DNA of 64,000 nt from Leishmania mexicana MHOM/GT/2001/U1103 (Eukaryota; Euglenozoa; Kinetoplastea; Trypanosomatida; Trypanosomatidae): NCBI RefSeq assembly GCF_000234665.1, contig NC_018326.1, positions 124,001 through 188,000 of the forward strand, given 5' to 3'. The notes under the pieces were generated by a model. It ran no database searches and was not told the origin of the DNA. It worked only from the letters and a program-made list of their open reading frames with translations. Below are positions 40,940 to 51,367 of this stretch, piece after piece (position 1 is the stretch's first letter; every line of letters starts with the position of its first letter). The position numbers and the translations under genes were made by a program.

Positions 40940-43900
40940 CGATGCTCTGCGACGCCGGTAACCCGCCACAAACGCGCATCCCTCGCTTTGCCGCATCTGA
41001 CCACGGTAACCGAAATATCGAGTAAACATGACCCGGGTAAAACAACGCAAAAGGAGGCGATGGCGGCAACACCGATGCGCCCCCTTCGTTGTTGGGTTTT
41101 TTCGTCCCCCGTGCTTCGACGGAGAGAGAGAGGAGCTCGCGCTCTGCACCCCGAGGTGCCGCAACGTCAGTCGATCAGAGGCGTCTATACAAGAGCACCA
41201 CTCGCACGAGGTGAGCAGCGGCAGCAGTAGCAGCAGAATCGGACGATCCTCCGATACACACACTCACGCACACAGAGAGACGGAGAGAGACAGACAAACA
41301 GAGATGAGACAAAAAAACGTAAAGGTCGAAGACAACGAGAAGCAGCAAAGGCACACGGTGTCAGTGTGTGTGTGTGTGTGTGGGTGGGTGGGTGTGGGGA
41401 GGGGGGGGGGTAGCAAGACTGGGAGGGAGGAACAGAGAGAGGGAGCAGAAGAAAAGTATGCCCGAGACACAAACAGCAGGAATACAACTCGTCGCTCCCC
41501 CTTGTACGACGCACAGCCTGAGAGACGAGACTCAGCCGAACGCAAAGAAATACGCTCACAGAGAAGGTAGCGAGCGGACACGCTACACTCCAAAACGACA
41601 AGACAAGAAATAGACAAATATAGAAAGAGAGACGTCAAGAGGACGTCCAGCACGCCACCACCGAAGTCCGCGCAGCACACGAAAGCACGAGTGGGCACAA
41701 CGCCGGGTGCGGCACAGTGCCCGCGCCGCGACAGCCTGAGAGGGAGAGAAGAGGACCGTAACGGAGGCGATGGTGGCGGTGCAGGAAGAGGAGGCGCCAG
41801 CGAGACTCACGTGGGCAGGCTATCTTGAACACACAACCGCCCAGCTAGACCTTGCCTCGTCTCGGACACGTTCCGCACGCTTTCGAATATCGCCTCCGCT
41901 CCCCAACGATGGGCAGCGCGAATAAACAAAAAGGTACTGCGCAGCTCAGGAGGAGGAGGAGGTAGGCAACGTCAAGACTGCCGGGATACGCAAACGTCGC
42001 CGCACATGCCCACACTCGCGAGAGGGAGGGAGGGAGAGGCCGGGACGGGGGAGCTGCTGAAGATCACGAGAAGCGAACAGAGCCACGCTTTGAAAGCGGC
42101 AATCAGTGTACTGCCAATGGAAAGCTGCGCATGTCGTATGACAATTATGCGTGGCACATATAGAGAGAGAGTGCCCACCAAAGTGCACCGTTTAGCATAG
42201 CACCGGGAAGAGCCACGGCACACCCCGCACCAGAACCACAAAGGTGCGGCGAAGGCAAGAGTGAGAAAGAACAGACACAGAGCAGGAAAGATAGATTGAG
42301 AGTGCAGCAGCAACGAAAGGGAGAGAACAGTCATATGATTGGGGGAGGGGGAGGGGGACAGCACTAAGGCTCGCTCATGGTCACCCAGCTTTGCCCCCAT
42401 CATCATCTCCAGTCATGAGAATAATGAATCCCCCCTGTCCCGGAAAAAAAAACATTCAGAGACGCCGCGTGCTCCGCTGTAGGGCAAAGGGGGGAGTGCG
42501 ATAGGAGGGTTGGCGAGGGTAACTCGCAAATACGTACAACGCGCAGAAGAGAGCGTCGACGCGAGAGCCACACGTCCGCTGTGGCCTTCCCGTTCTTCTC
42601 TTTTCAATGGCGCTGCCTCCAACAGGCACACTCTCCGAGGCGGCACACAGCAAGCGTTCTCCGCCACAGATCACCGCACCATGAGGAACCCCCGAGTCGT
42701 CCAAGCAACCAGAGCGTCCTCATCAAGCAAAAACATTTGTTTCCGGTGTTCACCACCCGCACATCACCGGATCCCATCCAGGCACAGAGCCACATCCGAC
42801 CGCCGGCATAGCACCTGTTCTCTGCCTCGCCGGCGGCCTCCCCCGCCACGACAGACATCTCAGAGGCCAAAGGTTCCCTTTTCACAGATTCGACCGAATC
42901 AAAAGCTGAAGCGCGTCGCTCGTCACATTGATGCGCGTCCACTCTCCCATACCACGCTGAGACGAGCACGCCGTCACAGAAACCCCACGGGACTTAGAGG
43001 AGTTCAGCTCCGCTCCTCATCCATGCAGCGACAAGGAGCCTGGGGCGCAACAATGTGACATCCGCCACCTTCCTAATCTTTTCTCCTCCCGCCGCACCAA
43101 GGCGGTGCACATCCTCCTCCTCCTCAAACAGCCGCTGAACACCCGCGGGCACCGCATGAAAACAAAACCGTGGAGAACCACCACCCTCGCCGTCATCCAT
43201 CTCCATACGCCTGCCACAGGTATAAACGGCATACCCAGCTCCCCACACACACGCGCGCGCAACGCACTCCTTTGACGCACCGCAAGCACGCTCGTGCTCG
43301 GCGCCATCAGCAGTGCTGTCCTCCGCGAGCTGCGCCAACGTGTCCGCCGCCTCGGCAGCAACGCCGGCGGGAAGGCGGGGTTGTGCGCGGTCACGAAAGG
43401 ATCAGCATACCGTGTCGGAGGAAGTTTGCAGGAAACGGAATTCGGAGTGAGGGTTGTTTGAGGAGCTTCTGGGAGACACCCTTTGGTGCAGAGCAAACAC
43501 GTTCGTACGGTTGAGCTAAGGGCTCATGTTTCCATACCCCACATGTTGTGAGGTGCGAAGGAAATTTACAGAGTCTGAGCGGCAGAGCCTCTCTGAGCCC
43601 TGTTGGGAGGATGTGATATCGTCTGAGGGCGGTGGTCCTGCCGCAGCCTTTGAGTTGACGCTGACAGGCGAGACCTCGCTCTTGGGTGTAACGTCTGAGG
43701 AGGGTGTGCCCCGAGTCAACGAATAGCTCCTTGGTTAAACGTGAATCATGACGGCCGGGACATCCTGGTCTTACACATGGGCGTATAAACCTCCGCCGAT
43801 CATCGTTGAAGTCACTTGTGGCAAGCCGTGGTGCCGCTGTCAGCTGTGCTGCTCGAATACGCCTTTCATGATCTTGCAGGAGGAGTGGTTGTGTGTACTC

Positions 43901-46013
43901 GCGCAGGATCAGCTGAAGCTCCGCGAGCTCCTCAATGGGCAGTCTCGAGTACGCAGCAGTGATGGGTGACATCGAGTCTGAGGACGGGGTTCGTGGGCAA
44001 CATCTCCGCGTCGATGGTGCCGCTTTCCACGCGTGGCGTCCCGTTACAGATGTACAAAGCTTAGTGGAGTTGTAAGAAGAACGCGTGTGTGTGTGTGTGT
44101 ATCCTCGGCGAGAACAACACACACAGGCACACAAGCACACAGACAAGGGCAGCTGAGGAAGGCTTCTGGCGGCGGAGGAGTGTAATCGATTCGAAAAAGA
44201 AAAGGACAGAGGTTATGGCGGCTGCTGTACGAACGGGAGGAACCCCTCCCCTGCCCCGCTCCTTCCGTCGCCCTGTGCGGTCGCTACTGTTCAAGAGAGA
44301 ACGTAAGAGTGAGCGCAGGACCAAGAGCGGCAAGAGGGGGCCGTGTAGGCGGGCGCCCGCCCTGTCGTTGGGTGGCATGTAGCCTGGTGTGTGCTGCGAA
44401 TAAAAAGAGCGTGCTCTTGTGGGATGTGTTTCGCGTGTCCGACGGACGCCTTTCTTCTGCTTTTGCCCTGCTTCTGAGGTGAGCGCCGGTGATGGCCCCG
44501 TGTGATGCCTCTGCCCAGCTCTCTCTCCCCCATTGCCCTCAGCACATGCCTGCACTCTGCCAGCGTCAGAGCTGCGCAAGCGCGGATTTTTGGTGCCGCT
44601 GCTGCTGCTGCTGCTGCGCAGAGTCTCGTGGTGTTCTAGCAGAGATAGGAAGAGGGAAACGAAAAGGAATGGGAGGGGTGTGTGCGGTCCAACACAAACA
44701 TCGGTGCGTCTGCGCGCGTGTGGAGGGAGGTCTGTGAGCTCTTGGTGACCTTTCGTTTGCGTACTGTGTGCAACGACGCCACTGACAAGTTTCTCATGCA
44801 CTGACGGTCCCCACCTTACTGAGTGGCGGCACGCGCGCACTGCAACCCTTTCTGGAAAAAAGAAGAGAAAGGGCCCCCGCGGCCGTACAGACACGCACAC
44901 CGTTACCCTTTTCACCTCTGCAAGGATAGGGCCGTAGAAAATCAACGAGGATGTCAATGCAAATCTGCCGGCAGATCACCCCTCCGTACATGCCCGCACC
45001 CCATCGAGGACAAGGGAGAAAAGACGGGATCGGGTAGGGGATGGGGAGGGGGGTTAGCACCCACCGGGGAGAAGAAACAGCGGTTGTGTGCGTGCGCGTT
45101 GTGCCATATGCGAAGCGGAACACAAGCGCGCTTAAGCCAAGAAAAGAACGACGACGACGATGAGGGAGAGTAGAAGAAACAACAGTGATCGTGGAAAGGG
45201 TTGATGTGCCCTCCCGTGTGGCAGCAGCAGCAGCACTAGCGGCAGCAGCATTAGCGGCTTCGACGCCACGCTCCCAGGAGACTCGTCGTTTATGAGGGGT
45301 GGGGGTGCGTTCCCTTTTCGCGTCGCGTAAGGTGGTGGGGTGTGCACTGTGCATCGTCCTCGCAATTCGGCAAGAGACATGCGCGCGCACACACACACAT
45401 GGAGGCACGAACATGTAGCCCCTCTCACTGCGAATTTGTTTTTCTGTGCATGTGTGCATGTGTGTGTGTCTGTTTTGAGGAGGGGAAGGGGGGGCACGGC
45501 GAACACTCGTAGCTGCCGTTGCACGCCTGGCGGCCCAGTCCCTGCACCGCCGCCTCTCGTGCTCGTGCTCACGTTGCTGTTGCTGCTCTTCGTTGTTGTT
45601 TTTTCGTTCTGTTTTCGTAGTCGTCGGAGTTTTGCGCGCGAGGGGGTGGGTGAATGCCCCTCCCCCCTCCCAACACGCAAGAAAATCAGAAAAGAAAAAG
45701 AAAAAGGAAACGGCCAGACCGAGAAGGGGGGAGGGCAGGAGCATCTGAAGAGAGACTCGTGCCATCACGCAGGTCGACTGTTGCCTCTCGCCTGCGTGCC
45801 CGCGACTCCCTCACCCCGCACGGAAGATGAAGGCGACGAGCGCAAGAGGCGGCGGCGAGGGCAAGGCAGAAAGAGATGAAGGCAGAGTTCCCCGACAAAG
45901 AGAGAGAGCGACGCTTTCCTGCGTGCACACCGTTCTCACCCTCACGCGACCATTCAAAAGCTTCATCCTCGCCGCCCTCCCCTTCATAACCCGTTCACGT
46001 ACACAGAGAGCGC
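40940..46013. other. 5.1-kb block without a supported intact gene
   Basis: Contains pyrimidine tracts for the receptor mRNA (plus-strand purines at about 41120-41150), a GT run at 41361-41383 followed by a G run, and purine-rich DNA at 42010-42060 and 42335-42360. A distinct, less repetitive block lies at about 42990-44060 (see the separate entry). Beyond it, low-complexity spacer resumes to 46013, which includes the RPS15 3' UTR. Frames here, including one of 251 codons at 43391-44146, lack recognisable protein motifs. Confidence 0.55.
43391..44060 (-). other. Compositionally distinct block, possible degenerate retroelement relic
   Basis: Unlike the flanks, this block has few simple repeats and a balanced base composition. 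A minus-strand frame stays open for about 220 codons here, entering from repeat-like sequence above 44060. Its product (IEELAELQLILREYTQPLLL, then CVRPGCPGRH) is not recognised. A second minus-strand frame at the same 5' end also reads protein-like for about 40 codons and then hits several stops. This fits a frame-broken remnant of an ingi-type (DIRE) element, but no reverse-transcriptase or endonuclease motif is visible. An unknown gene or conserved RNA is equally possible. Confidence 0.3.
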
Positions 46014-46472
46014 CTACTTGATCGGGATGAAGCGGGAGGAGTGCGTGGCACCCACACCAGGGCGACCGTGCAGCACCGGGCGGTAGCTCATCGAGAACTC
46101 GCCAAGGTAGTGGCCGATCATCTCACCCTTGATCTCCACAGCGTTGAACTGGTGGCCGTTGTAGATCGCCACCACGGACCCCACCATCTCCGGCGTGATC
46201 ACCACGTCGCGCAGGTGCGTCTTGACAGCCTTCGGCTTCTCGCCAACCTTCACGTGCTTCTTCGCCTCGCGCAGGCGCTTCAGGAGCACGGGCGGCCGGC
46301 GGTCCGCGTGGCGGTTCATGTTGCGGCGCGCGCGCGCGTGCACCAGCGCCTTGAACTCCTCCTCGCTCAGCGCAAGCAGGGGGTCGATCTCAAGCCCACG
46401 GTACGTGAACTTGTGGAACGTGCGCTCCTTCTTGAGCTGCTCGTAGCGCTCAGCCGTGATGTTGGACGCCAT
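46014..46472 (-). CDS. RPS15: 40S ribosomal protein S15 (uS19), copy 1
   Basis: A 152-residue eukaryotic RPS15 of the uS19 family, part of the 40S head near the decoding and mRNA-exit region. Visible family features are [19 protein letters not shown] near the N-terminus, the basic [16 protein letters not shown] segment, [20 protein letters not shown], and the highly conserved end [20 protein letters not shown] with a C-terminal IPIK. Length is normal. The ATG at 46472 gives [13 protein letters not shown]. The coding sequence and about 29 nt upstream are identical to copy 2 at 55022-55480, while both flanks differ. A CATCAG acceptor candidate lies inside the shared upstream block. Confidence 0.98.
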
Positions 46473-47506
46473 CTTGAGAGGGCAGACTGATGTCCGTGCA
46501 GCATGGTACACGAGAGCGTAGAGACAGCAACGGACAGTTGCAGTGGTTAGAATAGTTTTGGTGAGTGAGGTTGATGCGTCGTCGTCGGTGTATGTGTGCG
46601 TGCGTAGGGCGCACAGCGAGGCGATGGGTTACCGGGAATCAGTGGCAAAGCGTGAAGGCAGCAACAGCAGAAAGAAGAAACAGTGAGCGACGTGGGCAGA
46701 GCACGAGCGGGCGGGATCAAGTACAGCGTCGTGATAGGGATGGAGAGAGAGGGACGGGAGAGACCTCACAGGCACACACACACACACACATACACAGAAA
46801 GCAAAGGCCCGCCTATTGACAGGAGGAGTGAGCTGTGTTCCTGGCGACCGTTTCTCGACGCCGCGGCACGTTACCTGGTGGACTGGCAGGACAACAGGAG
46901 AAATGTTTGGCGTAGGAGGGGGAAGGGAGGGGCCGGTGCAAGAGGAGCCCACCACTTTATACGTTGTCATGCATAACGGCCCAAAATCAGTGCCCACATG
47001 ACGATGGAGATACCACGGCCGCACAGTAGCGTCCACAAACGTAGATACACATATAGCTCGCTTGCCCTTTTTTCAGAAGTTACCGTTCCAAATCTAGCAT
47101 CTCAACTGCGGGGTAATGGTCGGCGTCGAGTGACGGCGCAAGCACGCGCGTCTGTGCGCGCGGTTTGAGTCTGTGTTCATCAACGCGCTAGGCAGTACAC
47201 TGAGCCCTGAGGTAACTCATACTGAGGTGTGGCCGCTCCCCGTCATGAAGGCAGACGGGGCAGCGCTCGGTAAAAGCAACGGAAGTCCGGCAGACAAACA
47301 AGGTGACAAGCACAGGAACGCCGTGGAAGTTCCAACGCACGGCGATGAGTTATACATCGTGTGTCAAGGCAACGCGCTTGCCTGCCTGGAGGTGTGCATG
47401 GGTACGCTCGCATGCAACGTCACACGTGCGTGCATGCGCGATGCGTGATGAAAAAGAGGTACCATCAAAACGAGAAACGACCTTGAACGTGCCCGAGGAG
47501 GAAGCG
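46473..47506. other. Intergenic with a decayed SIDER 5' end
   Basis: No gene. The first 29 nt above RPS15 are shared with copy 2. A CA run lies at 46771-46792. The segment at about 47190-47265 resembles the SIDER2 hallmark end. The rest is the 3' UTR of the coiled-coil gene. Confidence 0.6.
47190..47265 (-). mobile_element. Decayed SIDER 5' end (hallmark remnant)
   Basis: On the minus strand it reads CTTCATGACGGGGAGC, then GGCCACACCTC and CTCAGGGCTCAGTG. This parallels, with several changes, the CTTCATGACGGGAAGC...GCACCTC...AGGGCCCAGTG end of the SIDER2 copy at 36206-36786. Downstream similarity fades within about 80 nt. It lies in the 3' UTR of the TSNAXIP1-like gene. Confidence 0.6.
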
Positions 47507-50500
47507 CTAGTGTTGCGCCTCCTCCTCATACGCCGCCAGAAGCGGCAGCGTCGAGGCAATCGACGCGGTCGTCGTTGCTTTCTGCTCCTGCTCGTCCGGT
47601 TGGAAGATTTGCCATGGAAGGGAGGGCAAGGCGCGACGCAGCGCGTGTCGGAGGCTGTACCACTCCACCAAGCTGCCTTCCTCCGATGTCGCCAGCAGCG
47701 CCTTGGCAGGGCCACTCCACAGTGAACCATCGCTCTCCGCTGAGCCAGGGCGGCCTCCTTGGAATGAGACTGAGCTCGCCTGGCCACCCCTCCCCTTGTT
47801 TCTGCGCTTGACCTGCGGGAACGGTCGCGCCTTGGTTTTGGAGTTTTCGCTGCCGCCCTGCACAGGGAGTCGCCGGCTGCGACGCGCTGCCACGGTTTCT
47901 TGCGTGGCCGTCCGCTTGCCACCCTTTTTCGCACTGGTTTTGGAGAGCTCACTCCCACCGCTGGTGGTGGAAGCAGCGGTGCTGAGAGTCGCGTCAGCCT
48001 TGTGCGGCGAGTCTGCCCTCGGCACTTCATCGCCGTCTTCCGGCCCCCCGGACTCGCCGAGCCACGCGGCGTTTTTGCTGCGAAAGGGAAAGTGGGTAGA
48101 CATCTTGAAGTGCGGCAGCCCCTGCACCGCCTTGTCCACCATGCGTGTCGCGACGTGCCGGTCCTCCGTCCGCTTGTCCTTTAGCACATTCTTGCGCGAC
48201 TCTAGCAGGGTCATGTAGTCGTTCGTCAAGCTGCGTACGCCGAGCACATCCGCCGCCTCGGGCCTGAGCTGCGTATCTGCAAGGGCCGCCGCAGAGATGC
48301 GGCCCATCGTGACGCGCGTAGGAGAGCGGCCATCGCCCGTCTCCGTCGACCCGACCAGGGCAGCGTAAATGCCCTCCTCCAGCGTCACTTTGTCCAGTGC
48401 CGCCAGCGCCGCCTTTGCGCGAGGAAGCGGAAGCAGGTAGAGGCCAAGCACCACCTCGCTCTCCTCCACCAGCGGGCACAACGCAACCTCGATGCGAGTG
48501 TAGAGGCCTTCGAGCGTGTCGTGGACAAGGTGACGGCAGAAGCGTACGATGCACGTGGCCCCTATTGGAGGAAGCATCGACGGCGGCGAGGAAGCTGTGA
48601 AAGACGTCGGCAGCGGCACCTCTCGAGTGATCAAGGACGACGGAAGCGGCGTCCGTACCGTCTGCTTCGCCGCAGCTGCTGCAGCCGTTTTGTCAGCGGT
48701 GCTGCCGGCCGCGGCCCGCATCGTCCCTTTCTCTAACGAGGCGGTAAGTGATTCTCGCATGCAGTACGTCTCATCCGCGAAGAGAGCCACCGAGCCGAGG
48801 GTGCCACCGTATAGCGGCGTGTGGTTCGCCTCGAACGTCTGTGCCACCGCCTGGACGGCGTGCAGCCCGACTTTGGCGTCCATGTCGGACACAGATCGCA
48901 CTATTTCCTTCACCAACCGCGAGTATGCGAAGCGGCGAGTTCCGTCGCTGTCCAACCCCTCGATGCGCCGCTGCAGTCGGCCGAGCACCGTCTCCATTAA
49001 ATCAAACGTCTCGATGGGCACCTGGCCATCGACCAGCTTGAGAAACAGCTCGCAGAGCGGCTGCGACGGCTGGTAGCGCACCGCTGCATACCACAAGTTG
49101 TACGTAAAACGCGCCAACTCGAACTCCACGATTGGGGCGGCGTCCTTCCACGAGCAGTCCTTCGCCGTCAGTTGTTCGTCGGCTATCGGGGTCTGCTGCG
49201 ATCCGGGGCCGTGCATGCTGTCACACACGACGCCGTCGTTTGGGGGCGATTTGGTTTGCGACGGTGTGCTGCTTCTTTGGGCGAAGCGAAGAGAGACGGT
49301 GCCTGGTAACACGAGCGGCAGATGCGGTTGCACGTTCTGCGGGCACAGGCTCGCAAGCACCTCACGGGCGAACTGTGTGACCACGTAGCCGAATGGCATG
49401 TTTTCCTCTGCCGCCACCACATCGTCCTTTCCTGCGTCCAGTCGTACCAACAGCACCTCCCGGTGCTCGAAAAGCTGGTAGACGCGTGGGGCGAGCATCT
49501 TGTTATCGCGCACAAAACGTGCGCGGCGACGGATCGCCTGGTAGTTCTTGAAGAAGTTGTACAGGATGCACGCCGCCTGGGCCTCCGTCCAGAAGTAGTT
49601 CGGCACGTCGGGGGTGATGAAGGTGCGCAGGAAGTGCGGAATCGACGGCCACGCGGAGACGGGGAACACCGGAATGGCGGCCGCCTCTGACACCCGCTCC
49701 AGCATGCCGGCAACCCCGCCACCGTTGGCAGCGGTCGCGTTCCCCTCGTCGAGCCACGTTGACAGCGTGTGCAGCTGACGCGCACGCAGGAGGGCCGAGT
49801 TGAGCTGGTGCTTCATGTTGATCGACAAGGTGGAGAGCTCGGACAGGATGTTGGCGGTGGAGTGGCGAAGATCGATGCCGAGTTCCGTTTGCAAAGCTAG
49901 CGGCACCCCGCGCGGTCGCGGCGTCATCACGGCAATCTCGTTGCCCTGCTCACCCACCTGCCGCACAAATCGCTTCTCGTGGATGTACGTGTACAAGTCC
50001 CGCACCTGCTCCTCCAGCTCTGACACGGTGAAGCTGAGATCCAGATTCTGCTGCTTGAGCCCGTTAATGCGCATGCGATAGGCGGAGTGGTCGTCAAAGG
50101 CGGAGTGCAGTAGCTCCTCCTGCAGCGTCAGACGCGAGTTCACCAGCTCCTCCTTGGCGGCGGCCATGAACTGCACCGGTAGCTTGTGCGACTTGTTGCG
50201 ACCACCACGCACTCCACCGCCACCGCTGCTGCTGTCATCGTCGCCGTCGCCGTCGACATTCGAGGCCTGTGGCGCAAAAGACTGCTGCCCGTCCAACGAC
50301 GTCTGGAATGCCATCATCTCCCCGCTGGCGGGGGGTAGGTCGATGCGGTGGCACGCTAGCACCTCCTCCAGCTGCTCAATGCGGAGATTCAGTTGCTGAT
50401 TGGTGTTGAACACAGACGCGATAAGGTGACGGAAGTCGCGGAACTGATCCTCCGTCTTCTCGCAATTGTTCATGCGCTGCACCAGCTGCTCCTTCACCGC

Positions 50501-51367
50501 CATCAACTCCACATCGCGCTCCTGGCGCAGGGCGAAGGCAGCAGCGTGCTCCGCCTTTGCCGCCTCCTCTGCCTGCCTCCTCGCCAGCATGAGCTCGCGT
50601 ATCTTCCCTTCGAAAAACCGCTCGAACCGCTCGTACAGCTCTTTCTCTTGCTGCCGCAGCGCTTCTGCTTTCTCCGTGGCGGCGTGGCGCAGCGACGTGG
50701 CTACATCCTCGGTGTAGCGCTGCATCGCCTCCGCCACCTTGGTGAGGAGCGGGTACACGGCAGGCAGGAGGGAGAGCGTCTTCTGAATGACCTTGTGACG
50801 GCCTTCCATCGAGGTGCCTCGCCCACCGCGCTGCTGGAGGAAGTCCTCGAGCTCACGCAAGCGCTCGGCCCGAAAGGCAGCAGTGGCACCCGTCGACTCC
50901 GATAGCGGTGCTGGTGTGCTGGTGCTTGGGAGTAGCGAAGAAGGTGCAGCCGTTGCCGTTGCAGCTGCAGCCGTAGAGACCACTCCTCCGGCGACGGTCG
51001 CAGTCTCATGTGCGACAGTGGTGGTGCATGGCGGCGGCAGCGACCGAGACACGGCGAGACGAGGTGCTTTACTCTTCCTATTGCCGGCCCGAGCTGCGGT
51101 CGCCTCACTGGACTCGCGCGTCACGGATTCAACAAGGGAGCGCAATGTCGTTGGCGTGTTCCACGGCTGACCGTACGTATCCAGCGAAGCGGCAGCAGCC
51201 GCAGGCGGAGAGCTGTCACCGAATCTCGTCATCCCCTCCGTTGGTGGTGTCGTCTTGTCCCGTATGTCTTCTGCCAGGGAGGCCGGAGGAATGTGCGAAC
51301 GTCCCAAGGACGGCCGCCGCTGCCGGCACAGTGCCGGGAGAGCCTGCGGAGACGAACGGGGATGCAT
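47507..51367 (-). CDS. Coiled-coil protein, possibly TSNAXIP1-like
   Basis: A 1286-residue protein. After an Ala/Ser/Pro-rich N-terminus, residues about 165-222 read FRAERLRELEDFLQQ, then a basic stretch and LLPAVYPLLTKVAEAMQRYT. This arrangement resembles the N-terminal region of translin-associated factor X-interacting protein 1 (TSNAXIP1), found in ciliated organisms. Long heptad-like coiled coils follow at about 225-350 and again around 400-480. A central globular region contains SIPHFLRTFITPDVPNYFWT and YNFFKNYQAIRRRARFVRDN. The C-terminus is basic and Ser/Lys-rich and ends in an acidic EEEAQH. It is likely cytoskeletal or flagellar, by inference only. In-frame ATGs at 51367 and 51232 are both possible starts; the first is used. 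It sits between the two RPS15 copies. Confidence 0.75.
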   Translation of the reverse strand: MHPRSSPQALPALCRQRRPSLGRSHIPPASLAEDIRDKTTPPTEGMTRFGDSSPPAAAAASLDTYGQPWNTPTTLRSLVESVTRESSEATAARAGNRKSKAPRLAVSRSLPPPCTTTVAHETATVAGGVVSTAAAATATAAPSSLLPSTSTPAPLSESTGATAAFRAERLRELEDFLQQRGGRGTSMEGRHKVIQKTLSLLPAVYPLLTKVAEAMQRYTEDVATSLRHAATEKAEALRQQEKELYERFERFFEGKIRELMLARRQAEEAAKAEHAAAFALRQERDVELMAVKEQLVQRMNNCEKTEDQFRDFRHLIASVFNTNQQLNLRIEQLEEVLACHRIDLPPASGEMMAFQTSLDGQQSFAPQASNVDGDGDDDSSSGGGGVRGGRNKSHKLPVQFMAAAKEELVNSRLTLQEELLHSAFDDHSAYRMRINGLKQQNLDLSFTVSELEEQVRDLYTYIHEKRFVRQVGEQGNEIAVMTPRPRGVPLALQTELGIDLRHSTANILSELSTLSINMKHQLNSALLRARQLHTLSTWLDEGNATAANGGGVAGMLERVSEAAAIPVFPVSAWPSIPHFLRTFITPDVPNYFWTEAQAACILYNFFKNYQAIRRRARFVRDNKMLAPRVYQLFEHREVLLVRLDAGKDDVVAAEENMPFGYVVTQFAREVLASLCPQNVQPHLPLVLPGTVSLRFAQRSSTPSQTKSPPNDGVVCDSMHGPGSQQTPIADEQLTAKDCSWKDAAPIVEFELARFTYNLWYAAVRYQPSQPLCELFLKLVDGQVPIETFDLMETVLGRLQRRIEGLDSDGTRRFAYSRLVKEIVRSVSDMDAKVGLHAVQAVAQTFEANHTPLYGGTLGSVALFADETYCMRESLTASLEKGTMRAAAGSTADKTAAAAAAKQTVRTPLPSSLITREVPLPTSFTASSPPSMLPPIGATCIVRFCRHLVHDTLEGLYTRIEVALCPLVEESEVVLGLYLLPLPRAKAALAALDKVTLEEGIYAALVGSTETGDGRSPTRVTMGRISAAALADTQLRPEAADVLGVRSLTNDYMTLLESRKNVLKDKRTEDRHVATRMVDKAVQGLPHFKMSTHFPFRSKNAAWLGESGGPEDGDEVPRADSPHKADATLSTAASTTSGGSELSKTSAKKGGKRTATQETVAARRSRRLPVQGGSENSKTKARPFPQVKRRNKGRGGQASSVSFQGGRPGSAESDGSLWSGPAKALLATSEEGSLVEWYSLRHALRRALPSLPWQIFQPDEQEQKATTTASIASTLPLLAAYEEEAQH

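Noticed and set aside
42994..43338. Possible small minus-strand gene of about 110 codons
   Set aside because: The frame opens on a non-ATG codon, the inner ATG leaves about 70 residues, and no homology is recognisable. It is kept only as part of the odd block nearby.
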